A stretch of 64,000 nucleotides of DNA, taken from positions 1,116,001 to 1,180,000 of the forward strand of contig OZ245888.1 of NCBI GenBank assembly GCA_965229565.1. The letters run 5' to 3'. Origin of the DNA: JANQNX01 sp040217095. Its GTDB lineage: Bacteria > Pseudomonadota > Gammaproteobacteria > Eutrophobiales > Eutrophobiaceae. Below, one piece after another: positions 1 to 8,702 of this stretch; within the stretch, counting starts at the first letter, position 1, and each line of letters begins with the position of its first letter. Under the pieces are notes generated by a model, which saw nothing but the letters and a program-made list of their open reading frames with translations, was not told where the DNA came from and ran no database searches. The position numbers and the translations under genes are program-made.

Positions 1-424
1 CGCGATACCTGAGTTCCTGATCCGGTTCGAGTGCCTGTTTGAAAGTATCAATCACAACATGCTTACGGCTGCCATTGGCAACGAGTCGGAAACCGTCTTC
101 GGTTCGGGTCAGCATCAGGTCATCGATGATGCCACCCTGTTCATTCGGCAGAACGGTGATGAGCGAACGGTGTTGTTGCAGATCATTCACGTTGGCGGGT
201 AACAGGGATTCGAGTGTTGGCACCAGGTTGGAGCCGCTTAACTCGATGATGCCCATGTGCGAAATATCGAACAGGCTGGCCTGGCTGCGGGTATGCAGGT
301 GCTCCTGTTTAAACCCCTCGAAGTAGAGTGGTAACGAGTAACCGGCAAACGCCGTCATTTTTGCCTGCATTTCCGCGTGCAGGGCTGCGAGGGGCGTGGT
401 TAAGAGTTCTGTACTGGCTGACAT
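1..424 (-). CDS. gcvT: Aminomethyltransferase GcvT (glycine cleavage T-protein), 5' part only
   Basis: This is the N-terminal ~141 residues of the glycine-cleavage T-protein, which moves the aminomethyl carbon from lipoyl-H-protein to tetrahydrofolate. Reading leftwards from the ATG at 424, the frame is open to the window edge and shows T-protein motifs: TPLAALH near residue 10, FAGYSLPL near 26, EHLHTR near 41 and the family hallmark FDISHMG near 52, followed by a GGIIDD segment. The C-terminal folate-binding part lies outside the window. The 95 bp upstream contain no recognisable glycine riboswitch. The identification is firm; the start is the only ATG that places the motifs at their usual positions. 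Confidence 0.93.
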   Translation of the reverse strand, partial: MSASTELLTTPLAALHAEMQAKMTAFAGYSLPLYFEGFKQEHLHTRSQASLFDISHMGIIELSGSNLVPTLESLLPANVNDLQQHRSLITVLPNEQGGIIDDLMLTRTEDGFRLVANGSRKHVVIDTFKQALEPDQELRYR

Positions 425-519
425 CGCGTGTTAATGTGTCATTAAACTTGTTGCAAAGCAATAGAAGCAAGTGCGACCCAATTTGATGATTTATCAACTT
501 TGATTGAATAATCTGGTAT

Positions 520-825
520 ATGACGATCGCCCCTGTTTTAGTCGTGCTCGGTACCTTCTGGCCAGTGGTCGGTCTGGCACTGGCCTTGATCATTGCCCTG
601 TTACTGCGATCCCGTTGGCGCTGGGTAGGTCTGTTCGTTTTGCCGTTGTTGTTGCAATTTCCAACATTCATGTTCGCCGAACAGATTGCCTACAACGGCA
701 ACATGTTATTCGTGGTGATGCTGGGATTCATGGTCGTGTTCCTGCTGGTGTACTACATCGTGCTGGTTATCGTGGCAATCGTTATGTTGATTCGCGCCTG
801 GCGGAGCCCCCACGTCAACGACTAG
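520..825 (+). CDS. Small hydrophobic inner-membrane protein
   Basis: A 101-residue protein, almost entirely hydrophobic, with about three membrane segments (roughly residues 4-28, 34-52 and 62-92) and an arginine-rich break (RSRWRW) after the first. I do not recognise the family. It is divergent from gcvT with a 95-bp gap. Its stop codon shares the palindrome CTAG (822-825) with the stop of the convergent kinase gene. The ribosome-binding site is weak, but the hydrophobic pattern is much more protein-like than the competing frames over the same DNA. Confidence 0.6.
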   Translation: MTIAPVLVVLGTFWPVVGLALALIIALLLRSRWRWVGLFVLPLLLQFPTFMFAEQIAYNGNMLFVVMLGFMVVFLLVYYIVLVIVAIVMLIRAWRSPHVND

Positions 826-2471
826 CGGTCTTGTTTTTCTCGCTCCTGGATGAGTCGTTTCACGCGTTTTAGCAGGTTGTTTAACGGTTCGGAGTCCGGA
901 AACAGTTTGCGCAGTGTCTTGAGGTTATCCTCGGCCGTATCGTAGTCGCGTTTATTCGCTGCCTGCCTGGCGTCGCCCAGTAGCGTGCTGGCAATCTCTC
1001 TCATGCCTTCCCTTGCCTCGGTGTTGTTTGGCTCACGGCTCAATACTTCCTGGTATTTTTCATAGGCGTTTAAGCCCGGTGGCGTATACAGTCGACCTGC
1101 ATTCATGTGGTAACGAGCATCCTGCAACAACCGTCGGGTCGTGAGTACGCGTTCCGGTTGCGGCGCTGTTGTTTCCGGCTCTGCTTCGGGTATATCGACA
1201 GGGGCTGATGCTGTTTTGGCCGCGGTGGTGTTTACCGTTTCTTCCTTGACTGCATCCGCTGCAGGCCCAGGTTCCGGTTCAGGCTCTGCTACCAGTTCCG
1301 TTGTAACAGGTTCAGTAATGGTTTCGGCTGGTGTCACCGCGCTTGTCGAGTCGGGTAACAGTTGCGGTTTTGATTGTTTCTTGTCGAACACGAAGTACAT
1401 CATCACGAACAGACCGCACACCAGTAGCAGTAATAACAGCCACCATGACCCGGAGTGTTTTTTCTCTGCACTTGATTCAGCTTGTGCCTGCAGGCGTTGT
1501 CTCGCCTCGGTACCGGCAACGGTTTCGGCTTGCGGGTCGACCTTGATGGTGACCTGATCCAGCCTGACAGTGGCAGATGGCCCGGACTCGATCTCCTCTC
1601 GCCATGCCGAGATAGTTTGTGGTCGATCCTCACCATTAAAGGCCAGTGCATGATCGATGGCCTGCAACAGGTGCAGGGAATAGTTGCCTTCGCCCAGTTC
1701 AACTGCGCTAACCAGTGTATCGCTTTTGGTCTTCAGGATAGCATTGCTGCGGTCCACCGCTTCATGCGGGGAGATGCCGGTAACGGCGCGGTACAGCGTG
1801 GCACCCAGGGAATAGATATCGGTCCATTCACCCTGCTCATTACTGTTACTGAAGTATTGTTCGAACGGGGCGTAGCCTGGCGACACCAGCGTCGTCAGTG
1901 TTTTGGTTTCTTCGCCCAGGGCCAGCCGGGCAGAGCCAAAGTCCAATAGCACGGGACTGCCATCTTTTCTTATATATATGTTGGCCGGCTTGATATCGCG
2001 ATGGATAAAGCCGGTCTTGTGTACGATATCCAGTCCATCGAGTACCGGTAACAGGATTTGCATGACCTCGGCTTCAGGGATCGTGCGTCGTTGCTTGAGG
2101 ATGTCCTGCAGGCTTTCCCCCTCCTCGTATTCCATAACCATGTAGGCCGTGTTGTTTTCCTCGGTGACCGATAACACGTGCACGATGTTCGGGTGTTTGA
2201 ATTTCGATAGCGTACGCGCCTCGGCAATAAAGCGCTCCAGGCCCCACTCGAAGTTGCTGCTGTGATCGTCTGATACCGGGTGTACCGATTCGCCACCTTC
2301 GCGCACCGCGATTTCTACCGGCAGGTATTCCTTGATGGCGACATGCTTTTCCAGGTTTGGATCATAGGCCAGGTAAGTGATGCCAAAGCCGCCCTGGCCG
2401 AGGATTTGTTTAATCTCGTACCAGTGGATCTTGTGCCCGGGCTGCAGTGCGTTTCGATGTTGTTTTTTGAT
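822..2471 (-). CDS. Membrane-bound Hanks-type Ser/Thr protein kinase with TPR-like exterior
   Basis: Eukaryotic-like Ser/Thr kinase of about 549 residues. It has a glycine loop GQGGFG near residue 25, the ATP-binding lysine in AIKEYL at 47, HRDIKPAN near 156, DFG near 176, and an APE-like APFEQ further on. One membrane span (WWLLLLLLVCGLFVMMYF) lies near 340-360. It is followed by a Pro/Glu/Thr-rich linker and a C-terminal ~110-residue TPR-like helical domain that should lie in the periplasm. The glycine loop and the lysine lie upstream of the first canonical start (GTG, 2306), so a protein from there would be inactive. In frame below the TAG at 2478-2480 there is no ATG, GTG or TTG before the glycine loop; the best candidate is ATC at 2471, 9 nt after AAGG. 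Paralogue of the kinase at 15309-17105. Confidence 0.85.
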   Translation of the reverse strand: MKKQHRNALQPGHKIHWYEIKQILGQGGFGITYLAYDPNLEKHVAIKEYLPVEIAVREGGESVHPVSDDHSSNFEWGLERFIAEARTLSKFKHPNIVHVLSVTEENNTAYMVMEYEEGESLQDILKQRRTIPEAEVMQILLPVLDGLDIVHKTGFIHRDIKPANIYIRKDGSPVLLDFGSARLALGEETKTLTTLVSPGYAPFEQYFSNSNEQGEWTDIYSLGATLYRAVTGISPHEAVDRSNAILKTKSDTLVSAVELGEGNYSLHLLQAIDHALAFNGEDRPQTISAWREEIESGPSATVRLDQVTIKVDPQAETVAGTEARQRLQAQAESSAEKKHSGSWWLLLLLLVCGLFVMMYFVFDKKQSKPQLLPDSTSAVTPAETITEPVTTELVAEPEPEPGPAADAVKEETVNTTAAKTASAPVDIPEAEPETTAPQPERVLTTRRLLQDARYHMNAGRLYTPPGLNAYEKYQEVLSREPNNTEAREGMREIASTLLGDARQAANKRDYDTAEDNLKTLRKLFPDSEPLNNLLKRVKRLIQEREKQDR

Positions 2472-2526
2472 TTCAGTCTACCTTTAGATGACGTTACTTG
2501 AATATAAAGCCGTTTGTAGGCAGGTA

Positions 2527-2958
2527 CTAGTATAGTTCGCAGTGACCAATCTTCATGTATGGCGACTGTTTACCCTCAGGTGCATGCGGCTTGTACTTAT
2601 CGACCACGAAACCACGGTCGTTAAGGTGACGAAAGCGGAGCGTGTGACGATTCATCATGAAGTCACCACCCAGGCCTTGGCAATACAGGTAGCCGTGTTC
2701 ATCAAAGTCGTTGGCGCAGGCTATGCCAAAGTCCTTGCCGCGCTCAGAGACAAACCAGGGTGGGCCAATATTTTTACTACCGTCTTCGCTGCTGTGCTTG
2801 ACGATAAAGGTATCCGCCGTTGCCGAGGCCGCACCCTGCCAGGACTTGTTGGCCGGGTTATAGATGAATCCGGCCAGTTGCTCCGCGGTACACAGGTAGG
2901 ATTCGGCATGGACGGCCGCGGAGAGCATGAACATTACGAATGCAAGTAATCGAGACAT
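2527..2958 (-). CDS. Exported protein of unknown function
   Basis: A 143-residue protein with a clear Sec signal peptide (hydrophobic core LLAFVMFMLSAA, probable cleavage after VHA near residue 18). The mature part is small and Cys-containing (four cysteines, near residues 23, 80, 93 and 140), which suggests disulfides in the periplasm. I do not recognise the family. It lies just upstream of the first kinase on the same strand and divergent from the second, so a link to those signalling proteins is possible but unproven. Confidence 0.7.
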   Translation of the reverse strand: MSRLLAFVMFMLSAAVHAESYLCTAEQLAGFIYNPANKSWQGAASATADTFIVKHSSEDGSKNIGPPWFVSERGKDFGIACANDFDEHGYLYCQGLGGDFMMNRHTLRFRHLNDRGFVVDKYKPHAPEGKQSPYMKIGHCELY

Positions 2959-3088
2959 GATTCAACTTACGGATATTTTTTTCCATCATAGCAAAAGCAG
3001 CCTTTCCATGCCCGCGCACGCCAGATTCTGGTGTAAACTATGCATATGGAGGATCTCGAAATAACTATTACAATAATAATTCGACTGC

Positions 3089-4366
3089 ATGCCTGTAAGA
3101 ATTGGAAAATATGAAATTCTGGAAGAGGTAGGTCGTGGCAGCATGGGGACGGTCTATTCGGCCTACGATCCCTTTACGGATAATAATGTTGCGATAAAGC
3201 TTGCTCACTCTGAGTTGTTAACAAACGAGGACGGTCGCGCCAAGTTTGTACGCCTGTTTTTTAACGAGGCGCATGCCACCAGCGTACTCAACCACCCCAA
3301 TATCCTGCGCGTGTATGATGCCAACGTCGAGGATGATTATTATTACCTGGTCATGGAGCTCATCCCCGAGGTCACCACGCTTACCAGTTTTTGCAAGGCA
3401 GACCGGCTGTTACCACTGCGGGACATCGTCAGTGTTGTCTACCATGCTGCCAAGGCGCTCGACTATGCTCATCGCCAGGGCATCATTCATCGCGATGTGA
3501 AACCCACCAATTTATTACAAACCAAGTCCGGGCAACTGAAACTGGCTGACTTCAGCGTGGCCTTGATCAATCGCGACGATTACGAGGAAACCCATATCGG
3601 TGGTTTGATGGGATCGCCCTTGTACATGTCACCCGAGCAAATTACTGAACGCGACGTATCCAGTAACACCGATATCTTCTCGCTGGGCATCGTCATGTTT
3701 GAATTGTTGACCGGGCAACATCCGTTTCGAACGGACAATCTCAATACCCTGGTCTCGAACATATCTACCAAGCCTTTACCGCCGCTGTCCGAGTTTAGAA
3801 ATGATATCCCCGAAGAGCTGCAAGTTGTGTTAAACAAGATGGTCGCGAAGGATCCGGGCGATCGTTATCGTATGGGACTGGACCTGGCCTCTGACCTGGC
3901 GCGTATCTTCAAGGAACTGGGCCAGGTCAACGCGGAAGACATCCTCAGGCAGAAATTCGAGACTATCAAGAACCTCGGTTTTTTCGAATATTTTACCGAT
4001 GTCGATATCTGGGAATTGATCCGTGCCTGTGACTGGGAAAATTATAGCAAGGAGCAACTCATCATCCAGGAAGGTGAGGAGGACAGTTCTTTTTACATCA
4101 TTATTTCCGGTATCGTCAGCGTGGAAAAGAACGGGCACCGGATTGATTACCTGCAAGAGGGTGACTGTTTTGGTGAAATGAGTTACCTGACAAACGAACG
4201 GCGCACGGCAACGATCAGGGCCAATACCGATGTCTCCCTGATCAAGGTCAACAGCACAACACTGGAAAGAGCGAACGAGGGCACGCAGCTACGTTTCCTG
4301 AAGGTGTTCGTGAAAACACTCTCAACGCGTCTTGCCATGACGACGCGGGCTCTGACCAGGAACTGA
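3089..4366 (+). CDS. Ser/Thr protein kinase with C-terminal cyclic-nucleotide-binding-like domain
   Basis: 425 residues with no membrane span, so probably cytosolic. The kinase domain covers about 7-275: glycine loop GRGSMG (15-20), lysine 37 in VAIK, HRDVKPTN (134-141) and activation-loop SPEQ. The Mg-binding DFG is changed to DFS (154-156). A cNMP-binding fold covers about 298-415, with GEMSYL and RRTATIRA matching the phosphate-binding cassette (GE...RxA). This suggests a kinase gated by a nucleotide or other small ligand. The RDD protein (76 bp away) and the next gene follow on the same strand and may form an operon. No good Shine-Dalgarno sequence is seen just before the ATG. Confidence 0.92.
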   Translation: MPVRIGKYEILEEVGRGSMGTVYSAYDPFTDNNVAIKLAHSELLTNEDGRAKFVRLFFNEAHATSVLNHPNILRVYDANVEDDYYYLVMELIPEVTTLTSFCKADRLLPLRDIVSVVYHAAKALDYAHRQGIIHRDVKPTNLLQTKSGQLKLADFSVALINRDDYEETHIGGLMGSPLYMSPEQITERDVSSNTDIFSLGIVMFELLTGQHPFRTDNLNTLVSNISTKPLPPLSEFRNDIPEELQVVLNKMVAKDPGDRYRMGLDLASDLARIFKELGQVNAEDILRQKFETIKNLGFFEYFTDVDIWELIRACDWENYSKEQLIIQEGEEDSSFYIIISGIVSVEKNGHRIDYLQEGDCFGEMSYLTNERRTATIRANTDVSLIKVNSTTLERANEGTQLRFLKVFVKTLSTRLAMTTRALTRN

Positions 4367-4442
4367 TAAATTTTATCCACGTAATTTATTACAGTCCTGT
4401 TTGGCGTAAGCTGTTAATAGCATTTTTGGGGAGGGGATCGGC

Positions 4443-5837
4443 ATGACTGCAGCAACCGATGTGAAATATGCGGGATTCTGGCGACGCTTTATCGCCATCC
4501 ACATAGACCTGTTCGTTATCTTTACTATCCAGTTCTGTTTATACGCGGCACTGTCCGCCATTGATGCTGCCCTGATACAGACATTTTCCGGCGCGCTCAA
4601 TCTATCCTACCTTGTGGTTTACTGGCTTTATTTCGCCGGGATGGAGTGTTCCTCTTACCAGGGCACGCTGGGGAAGGTGCTGGTTGGTATTATCGTGACG
4701 GACACTGACGGTAACCGCATCTCGTTCCTGCGTGCGACCGGCAGAAACGCAGGCAAGATATTATCAAGTCTCATCTTTGGTATCGGTTACCTGTTGGCGG
4801 CCTTTACCAAAAGGAAACAGGCCCTGCATGACATGCCGGCCAACTGCCTGGTTATCCGGGAGCGGGATTCGAGCCTGGTAAAACTGTTCCTGATCGCAAT
4901 CTTGTTCATGTTCCTTGCCTTCGCCATGCTGTTTGGCTTTACCGGTATGGTGTTGTGGTCCGAGGTGAAGAAATTCCTGCCTGGACTGGGCGGTGGCATG
5001 ATGAATAACCAGGCGGACATGAGTACGATGTTTGAACCCGGCATGGATATGAGCAGCGGTATGAACATGGAGCCGGTTGCCGAGCAGGTAAAACAGGGCA
5101 GCATCGCCACCAGTGAACGCCAGTTGAATTTGCAGGAGTATGAAAAACTACTGGCCGCCAGTCCACCCGCCATTGATACAACCGGTCCCGCTACGACGGT
5201 CGGTCCGGCGTTGCTTGAAGTCACCACGTTTTTTACCGATATGTTCTGGCTTGAAGTCAGCATGCCGCCGATACCTAATTTCAGTGATGGCATGGCGGGT
5301 GGCACGATCAATATCAAGGAGATTAAAAATAACAGTGGTACCAATGTTTATGATCCCAACCACAATTTTGAAACGGATTTTTTCAAGAGCCTGTCTTTTA
5401 ACCAGCAGGACATGCCGCTTCCGCACATTAAGGCAATCCGGCAGGTGAATCACAAGCCAGGTCTGGATGAGGACAGCTTTGCAGGCTTAACCGGTACGCT
5501 GGTACTGAGTCTCCCAATCAGCCTTGAATCAGTGACACTTAGCGGTGGGGAGGAAGGCCAGGCAAAACAGGTTGCTGGCAGTACGGTATCGCTAAGTTCG
5601 ATCAATGGGTCGGACGTTAACATCAACTACCAGGGACAGGGGCAGAATTTTCTCGGTATTCTCGGTTTCAATGCTGCTGGCCAGGAACTTGATTCGATGT
5701 CGCGATCGATCCTGTCGGATACAGGCCCGGTTGATACTTCGTTGTTCATCCAGTTCCAGGGTGAGCCGGCCAGTGTTGAAGTACTGGTGGCCAGTGATAT
5801 CGTTGAGAAAAGTTACCCGTTTGTGATCGAGCCCTGA
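4443..5837 (+). CDS. RDD-family membrane protein with large extracytoplasmic domain
   Basis: 464 residues. Residues 8-140 match the RDD domain: an N-terminal GFWRRFIA motif, two membrane spans near 20-40 and 50-67, then GTLGKVLVGI and a third hydrophobic stretch near 105-120. Another span near 146-170 leads to a ~290-residue soluble C-terminal part that I do not recognise. A methionine-rich stretch (eight Met within about residues 186-209) follows the last span. A strong ribosome-binding site (GGGGAGGGG) lies 6 nt before the ATG. It follows the kinase with the cyclic-nucleotide-binding-like domain and could be its membrane partner; that is inference. Confidence 0.82.
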   Translation: MTAATDVKYAGFWRRFIAIHIDLFVIFTIQFCLYAALSAIDAALIQTFSGALNLSYLVVYWLYFAGMECSSYQGTLGKVLVGIIVTDTDGNRISFLRATGRNAGKILSSLIFGIGYLLAAFTKRKQALHDMPANCLVIRERDSSLVKLFLIAILFMFLAFAMLFGFTGMVLWSEVKKFLPGLGGGMMNNQADMSTMFEPGMDMSSGMNMEPVAEQVKQGSIATSERQLNLQEYEKLLAASPPAIDTTGPATTVGPALLEVTTFFTDMFWLEVSMPPIPNFSDGMAGGTINIKEIKNNSGTNVYDPNHNFETDFFKSLSFNQQDMPLPHIKAIRQVNHKPGLDEDSFAGLTGTLVLSLPISLESVTLSGGEEGQAKQVAGSTVSLSSINGSDVNINYQGQGQNFLGILGFNAAGQELDSMSRSILSDTGPVDTSLFIQFQGEPASVEVLVASDIVEKSYPFVIEP

Positions 5838-5858
5838 TCGCTGCACTGTTAGCCCGGC

Positions 5859-6407
5859 ATGTCTGAACAGGACGCAAACGACAGCGGTAATAAAATACTT
5901 AACGGTTGTCTGCTGGCACTATTGTTCCTGAGTTTCCTGGTGGTAGGTAGTTGCCTGCTGATTTTCAAGAACAAGGATTCGCTATTCGAATCAGCGAGCC
6001 GGGGGCTGGAAAATATTATCGATTTGCCTTATTACGGCAAGCAGGATTATATCCTGTCAAAACACGGGACGTTCATTCACCAGTTAAAAGCAGCAGCACA
6101 GGGCAACACCAGCCTGTTTTCATTCGCTTCGGCCGTGGAAAAAATGGATAAACCGGAAGCACTGGTTTACTTCGGGATTGTTACAGGTAAAGAAACGACC
6201 GATGTCATAAAAAGACTGGAGTGGTCCGGCCGCTCGACGGTTGTCATGAATGGTTACGGTGCTGGCATGTTCAGTTCCAATGGTAAACAGGTACAGGTCA
6301 TGATCTATGAAAACAGTGGGCCATGGGCCTACATGGATGAGTTCAAGGCGTATTTCCTGCATGACGTCGGTGAACCGGTTCCCGATACAGATTCACTGTC
6401 ATATTAA
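5859..6407 (+). CDS. Single-span membrane protein of unknown function
   Basis: 182 residues: a short cytosolic N-terminus, one membrane span near 17-36 (LLALLFLSFLVVGSCLLIF) and a soluble remainder probably outside the cytoplasm. I do not recognise a family. It begins 21 bp after the RDD gene on the same strand, so the three genes at 3089-6407 probably form a signalling operon headed by the kinase. Confidence 0.7.
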   Translation: MSEQDANDSGNKILNGCLLALLFLSFLVVGSCLLIFKNKDSLFESASRGLENIIDLPYYGKQDYILSKHGTFIHQLKAAAQGNTSLFSFASAVEKMDKPEALVYFGIVTGKETTDVIKRLEWSGRSTVVMNGYGAGMFSSNGKQVQVMIYENSGPWAYMDEFKAYFLHDVGEPVPDTDSLSY

Positions 6408-6503
6408 TGAAACATTCTGCTATGATGCGCATAGAGCAGAGGGCAAAGATGAAGCCATACTTCACCGGCGTTCTCTATGAATTTAGAATAACCTGGCATC
6501 AGT

Positions 6504-6914
6504 ATGAGCGAGACAACAACCTGGGCCGTTTTAACAGACGGTCGTTACATTCGAGTTTTAATCAATAAACCTCCTGCGAAATCGCTAAACACCCTGAAGG
6601 CCGATGATTCCGAGGCCCTGGCAAAGCTTGCTTACCACGTGGTAACCGGCGTTAAATCCGGCGCTGCCAACGGCACCGCCTCCAGGGAAAAAAGCAACAT
6701 GCAGTTACTGGCAGACTTCCTGGCTGAACAATTACAGGAGGGTATGTTTGATAAACTGGTACTGGCTGCCCCTGCTTCCAAGCTCGGTGAATTACTGGGT
6801 GAACTCAAGGACACGGTCAAAGATGTACTGGCTGCAGAAGTGAACAAGGACCTGTTACCACTTTCTATTGATGAGATTGAAAAAGAATTAAGCGGAGTCC
6901 TGCCGCAGACATAA
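6504..6914 (+). CDS. Host attachment family protein
   Basis: 136-residue soluble protein resembling the Host_attach family (named from a plant-bacterium attachment phenotype). Typical features are the N-terminal TTWAVLTDGRYIRVL strand, a short charged linker, FLAEQL, and the core LVLAAPASKLGELL followed by a conserved Asp-Leu and PL. Family members are widespread in free-living proteobacteria and their biochemical role is not settled, so the name should not be taken as a host-association claim. It is 11 bp upstream of the next gene and probably co-transcribed with it. Confidence 0.82.
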   Translation: MSETTTWAVLTDGRYIRVLINKPPAKSLNTLKADDSEALAKLAYHVVTGVKSGAANGTASREKSNMQLLADFLAEQLQEGMFDKLVLAAPASKLGELLGELKDTVKDVLAAEVNKDLLPLSIDEIEKELSGVLPQT

Positions 6915-6925
6915 GGCATAAACAT

Positions 6926-7891
6926 ATGGCAAAACAGTCAGCAGTAAAAAAGCAAAAAAATGACAAGGCCATCAAGAATGGGACTGAGCGCACTATCGAT
7001 GGTAAAGAGTGTGTCTTTTATGATGGCTACTGGATCCGTGCCTATCATCTAAACGACGGCAGCTTTGCCGACAAGAAGCTGATGATCGATCAGCTAACCC
7101 GCCGCGTCTTCCATCACCTTGAACCTGGAATTAACACGCCCAGTTATCGCCTGGATCAAATCCGTAAAATCTTCGAGGCCGAACAGGATGAAGCAAAAAA
7201 ACGCGTAAAAGGTGCAATGCTAGCCGGCGCATTATTGAACCGGGGCCGACAAATATTAAAGGCTATCGTTGAACTGGAGGAGTCCGGTGTCAAGATCGAG
7301 CCCAGTAACGAGTTACTGCGTGAGTGTGGCCGTTGTTTCATGGAAGCGTTATCGCTGGGAAAAAATATCAAGCTGAACGACGGCGGTGAAGGAGTAGATG
7401 AACTCTGGGGCGAACCATTCAGGGTTTTTTCCATGCCCATAGAGGATTATTTTCACACGCGCTATGTCAAGGTCGCGCGCACCATGTTTGAAATCGACCG
7501 CGTTACCGAGGACCTGGAAAAGGTCATGCAGGAATTTGACCTGTTTGAACAAATGCGCACGCGCCTGAAAGATTTATCCGAGAGCGCCAAGCTGGCCTGT
7601 GAAACTATTCGCAACGATCCGGCCATTTTTGATATCTGGCCACGCTATATTGCGGCCAAGGAATCCTATCAGCAAGACCTTATGACGATAATGCAGAGCA
7701 AGACCAAGGCCGAGCATAAAGACAGTCTCAACACCTACCGCCGTCTGCTCGAGGCCAATCGCATTCTCCGTGAAGGTGGTATCGTGCTCATTAAACTCGC
7801 CACCCTGCGCGTACCGTTGCCAACCAGTGTGGGCCGTATCTCTGAACACGTCGAGGAATTTCTGGCCGACAGTCAACACCCGAATAAGTAA
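6926..7891 (+). CDS. Uncharacterised soluble protein
   Basis: 321 residues, lysine-rich at the N-terminus, mostly helical and charged, with no signal peptide or membrane span. A TIDGKECVFYDGYWIRAY block near residues 23-40 is followed by long helices, including a probable coiled coil near 190-230. I do not recognise the family. It follows the host-attachment gene closely on the same strand. Confidence 0.7.
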   Translation: MAKQSAVKKQKNDKAIKNGTERTIDGKECVFYDGYWIRAYHLNDGSFADKKLMIDQLTRRVFHHLEPGINTPSYRLDQIRKIFEAEQDEAKKRVKGAMLAGALLNRGRQILKAIVELEESGVKIEPSNELLRECGRCFMEALSLGKNIKLNDGGEGVDELWGEPFRVFSMPIEDYFHTRYVKVARTMFEIDRVTEDLEKVMQEFDLFEQMRTRLKDLSESAKLACETIRNDPAIFDIWPRYIAAKESYQQDLMTIMQSKTKAEHKDSLNTYRRLLEANRILREGGIVLIKLATLRVPLPTSVGRISEHVEEFLADSQHPNK

Positions 7892-7986
7892 CACACTTTC
7901 TGGTCTTTTCCGCTCTTCCGTAAAACCCGTTTGAATTATTGATGTCAGCACGCTAGTTTTAAACATAGAGCAGCGGAGTGTATTGC

Positions 7987-8358
7987 ATGTGGTTGATAGA
8001 CAAGCTGGCAGACAAACATATTACCGACGCCATCGACAGAGGTGAACTTGATAACCTTGCAGGCGCCGGTAAACCACTTGAACTCGATGATGACAGCATG
8101 GTGCCGGAAGAATTACGGGCCGGGTACAGGCTGTTGAAAAACGCCGGGTTTTTACCCCCCGAACTGAAACTGCGCAATGAGATCGCTACGGTTGAACAGT
8201 TGTTGGCTGAGGTGACAGATGAAGCCGATGCGGTTGAACTTAATCGTCGCCTGCAGTTGTTGATCATGCGTGTTAACGTTGCGCATGGTGCGAGTCCGGC
8301 CTGGCAAGAGACTTACTACGCGCAAAAACTACACGACAAGACGATAAAACTATCATGA
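7987..8358 (+). CDS. DUF1992 (DnaJ-homologue subfamily C member 28-like) protein
   Basis: 123-residue protein of the DUF1992 family. It shows the family pattern: an N-terminal LADKHITDAIDRGELDNLAG followed by GKPLELDDDS, then a MVPEELRAGYRLLKNAGFLPPELKLR block. Function is unknown (family relatives include the J-domain protein DNAJC28, but no J-domain is present here). The ATG at 7987 is chosen over the in-frame GTG at 7978 because AGCGGAG sits 8 nt before it. It overlaps the downstream pterin dehydratase gene by 4 nt (ATGA), indicating translational coupling. Confidence 0.87.
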   Translation: MWLIDKLADKHITDAIDRGELDNLAGAGKPLELDDDSMVPEELRAGYRLLKNAGFLPPELKLRNEIATVEQLLAEVTDEADAVELNRRLQLLIMRVNVAHGASPAWQETYYAQKLHDKTIKLS

Positions 8359-8702
8359 CTGAACTGAAGGACAGGGAATGCGAGGCCTGCCGCAAGGGCG
8401 CGCCACTGGCAACCGAAGAAGAGATCGAATCCATGCTGCCCGAGATCCCGGAGTGGCAGATCGTTGCAGACGACGGTATTCAAAAATTACGGCGCGATTA
8501 TTCTTTTTCTGATTTTTCCGATGCCCTGGCATTCACTGTCAAGGTTGGTGAACTGGCCGACGATGTCGGCCATCATCCTACCCTTATTACCGAGTGGGGT
8601 AAGGTCAGTGTGTATTTTTTCAGCAAGAAGATCCGCGGCCTGCACGTCACCGATTTCATCATGGCGGCACGCACCGACGATCTCTACCAGCAGTTAAATT
8701 GA
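8355..8702 (+). CDS. phhB: Pterin-4a-carbinolamine dehydratase
   Basis: 115 residues, the usual size. It dehydrates 4a-hydroxytetrahydrobiopterin, recycling the pterin cofactor of aromatic amino acid hydroxylases. Visible family features are the N-terminal CEACRKGAPLA, a WQIV segment, the strand-helix containing SFSDFSDALAFT, the active-site motif GHHP near residue 77, and an LHVTDFIMA end. No phenylalanine hydroxylase gene lies nearby, so the substrate in this organism is open (the family can also be a moonlighting cofactor). It overlaps its neighbours by 4 nt on both sides. Confidence 0.93.
   Translation: MTELKDRECEACRKGAPLATEEEIESMLPEIPEWQIVADDGIQKLRRDYSFSDFSDALAFTVKVGELADDVGHHPTLITEWGKVSVYFFSKKIRGLHVTDFIMAARTDDLYQQLN

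Noticed and set aside
425..519. Possible glycine riboswitch before gcvT
   Set aside because: The short leader has no conserved glycine-aptamer segments or tandem stem structure.
3046..3114. 22-codon frame overlapping the start of the kinase at 3089
   Set aside because: No ribosome-binding site and the overlap region is explained by the kinase start.
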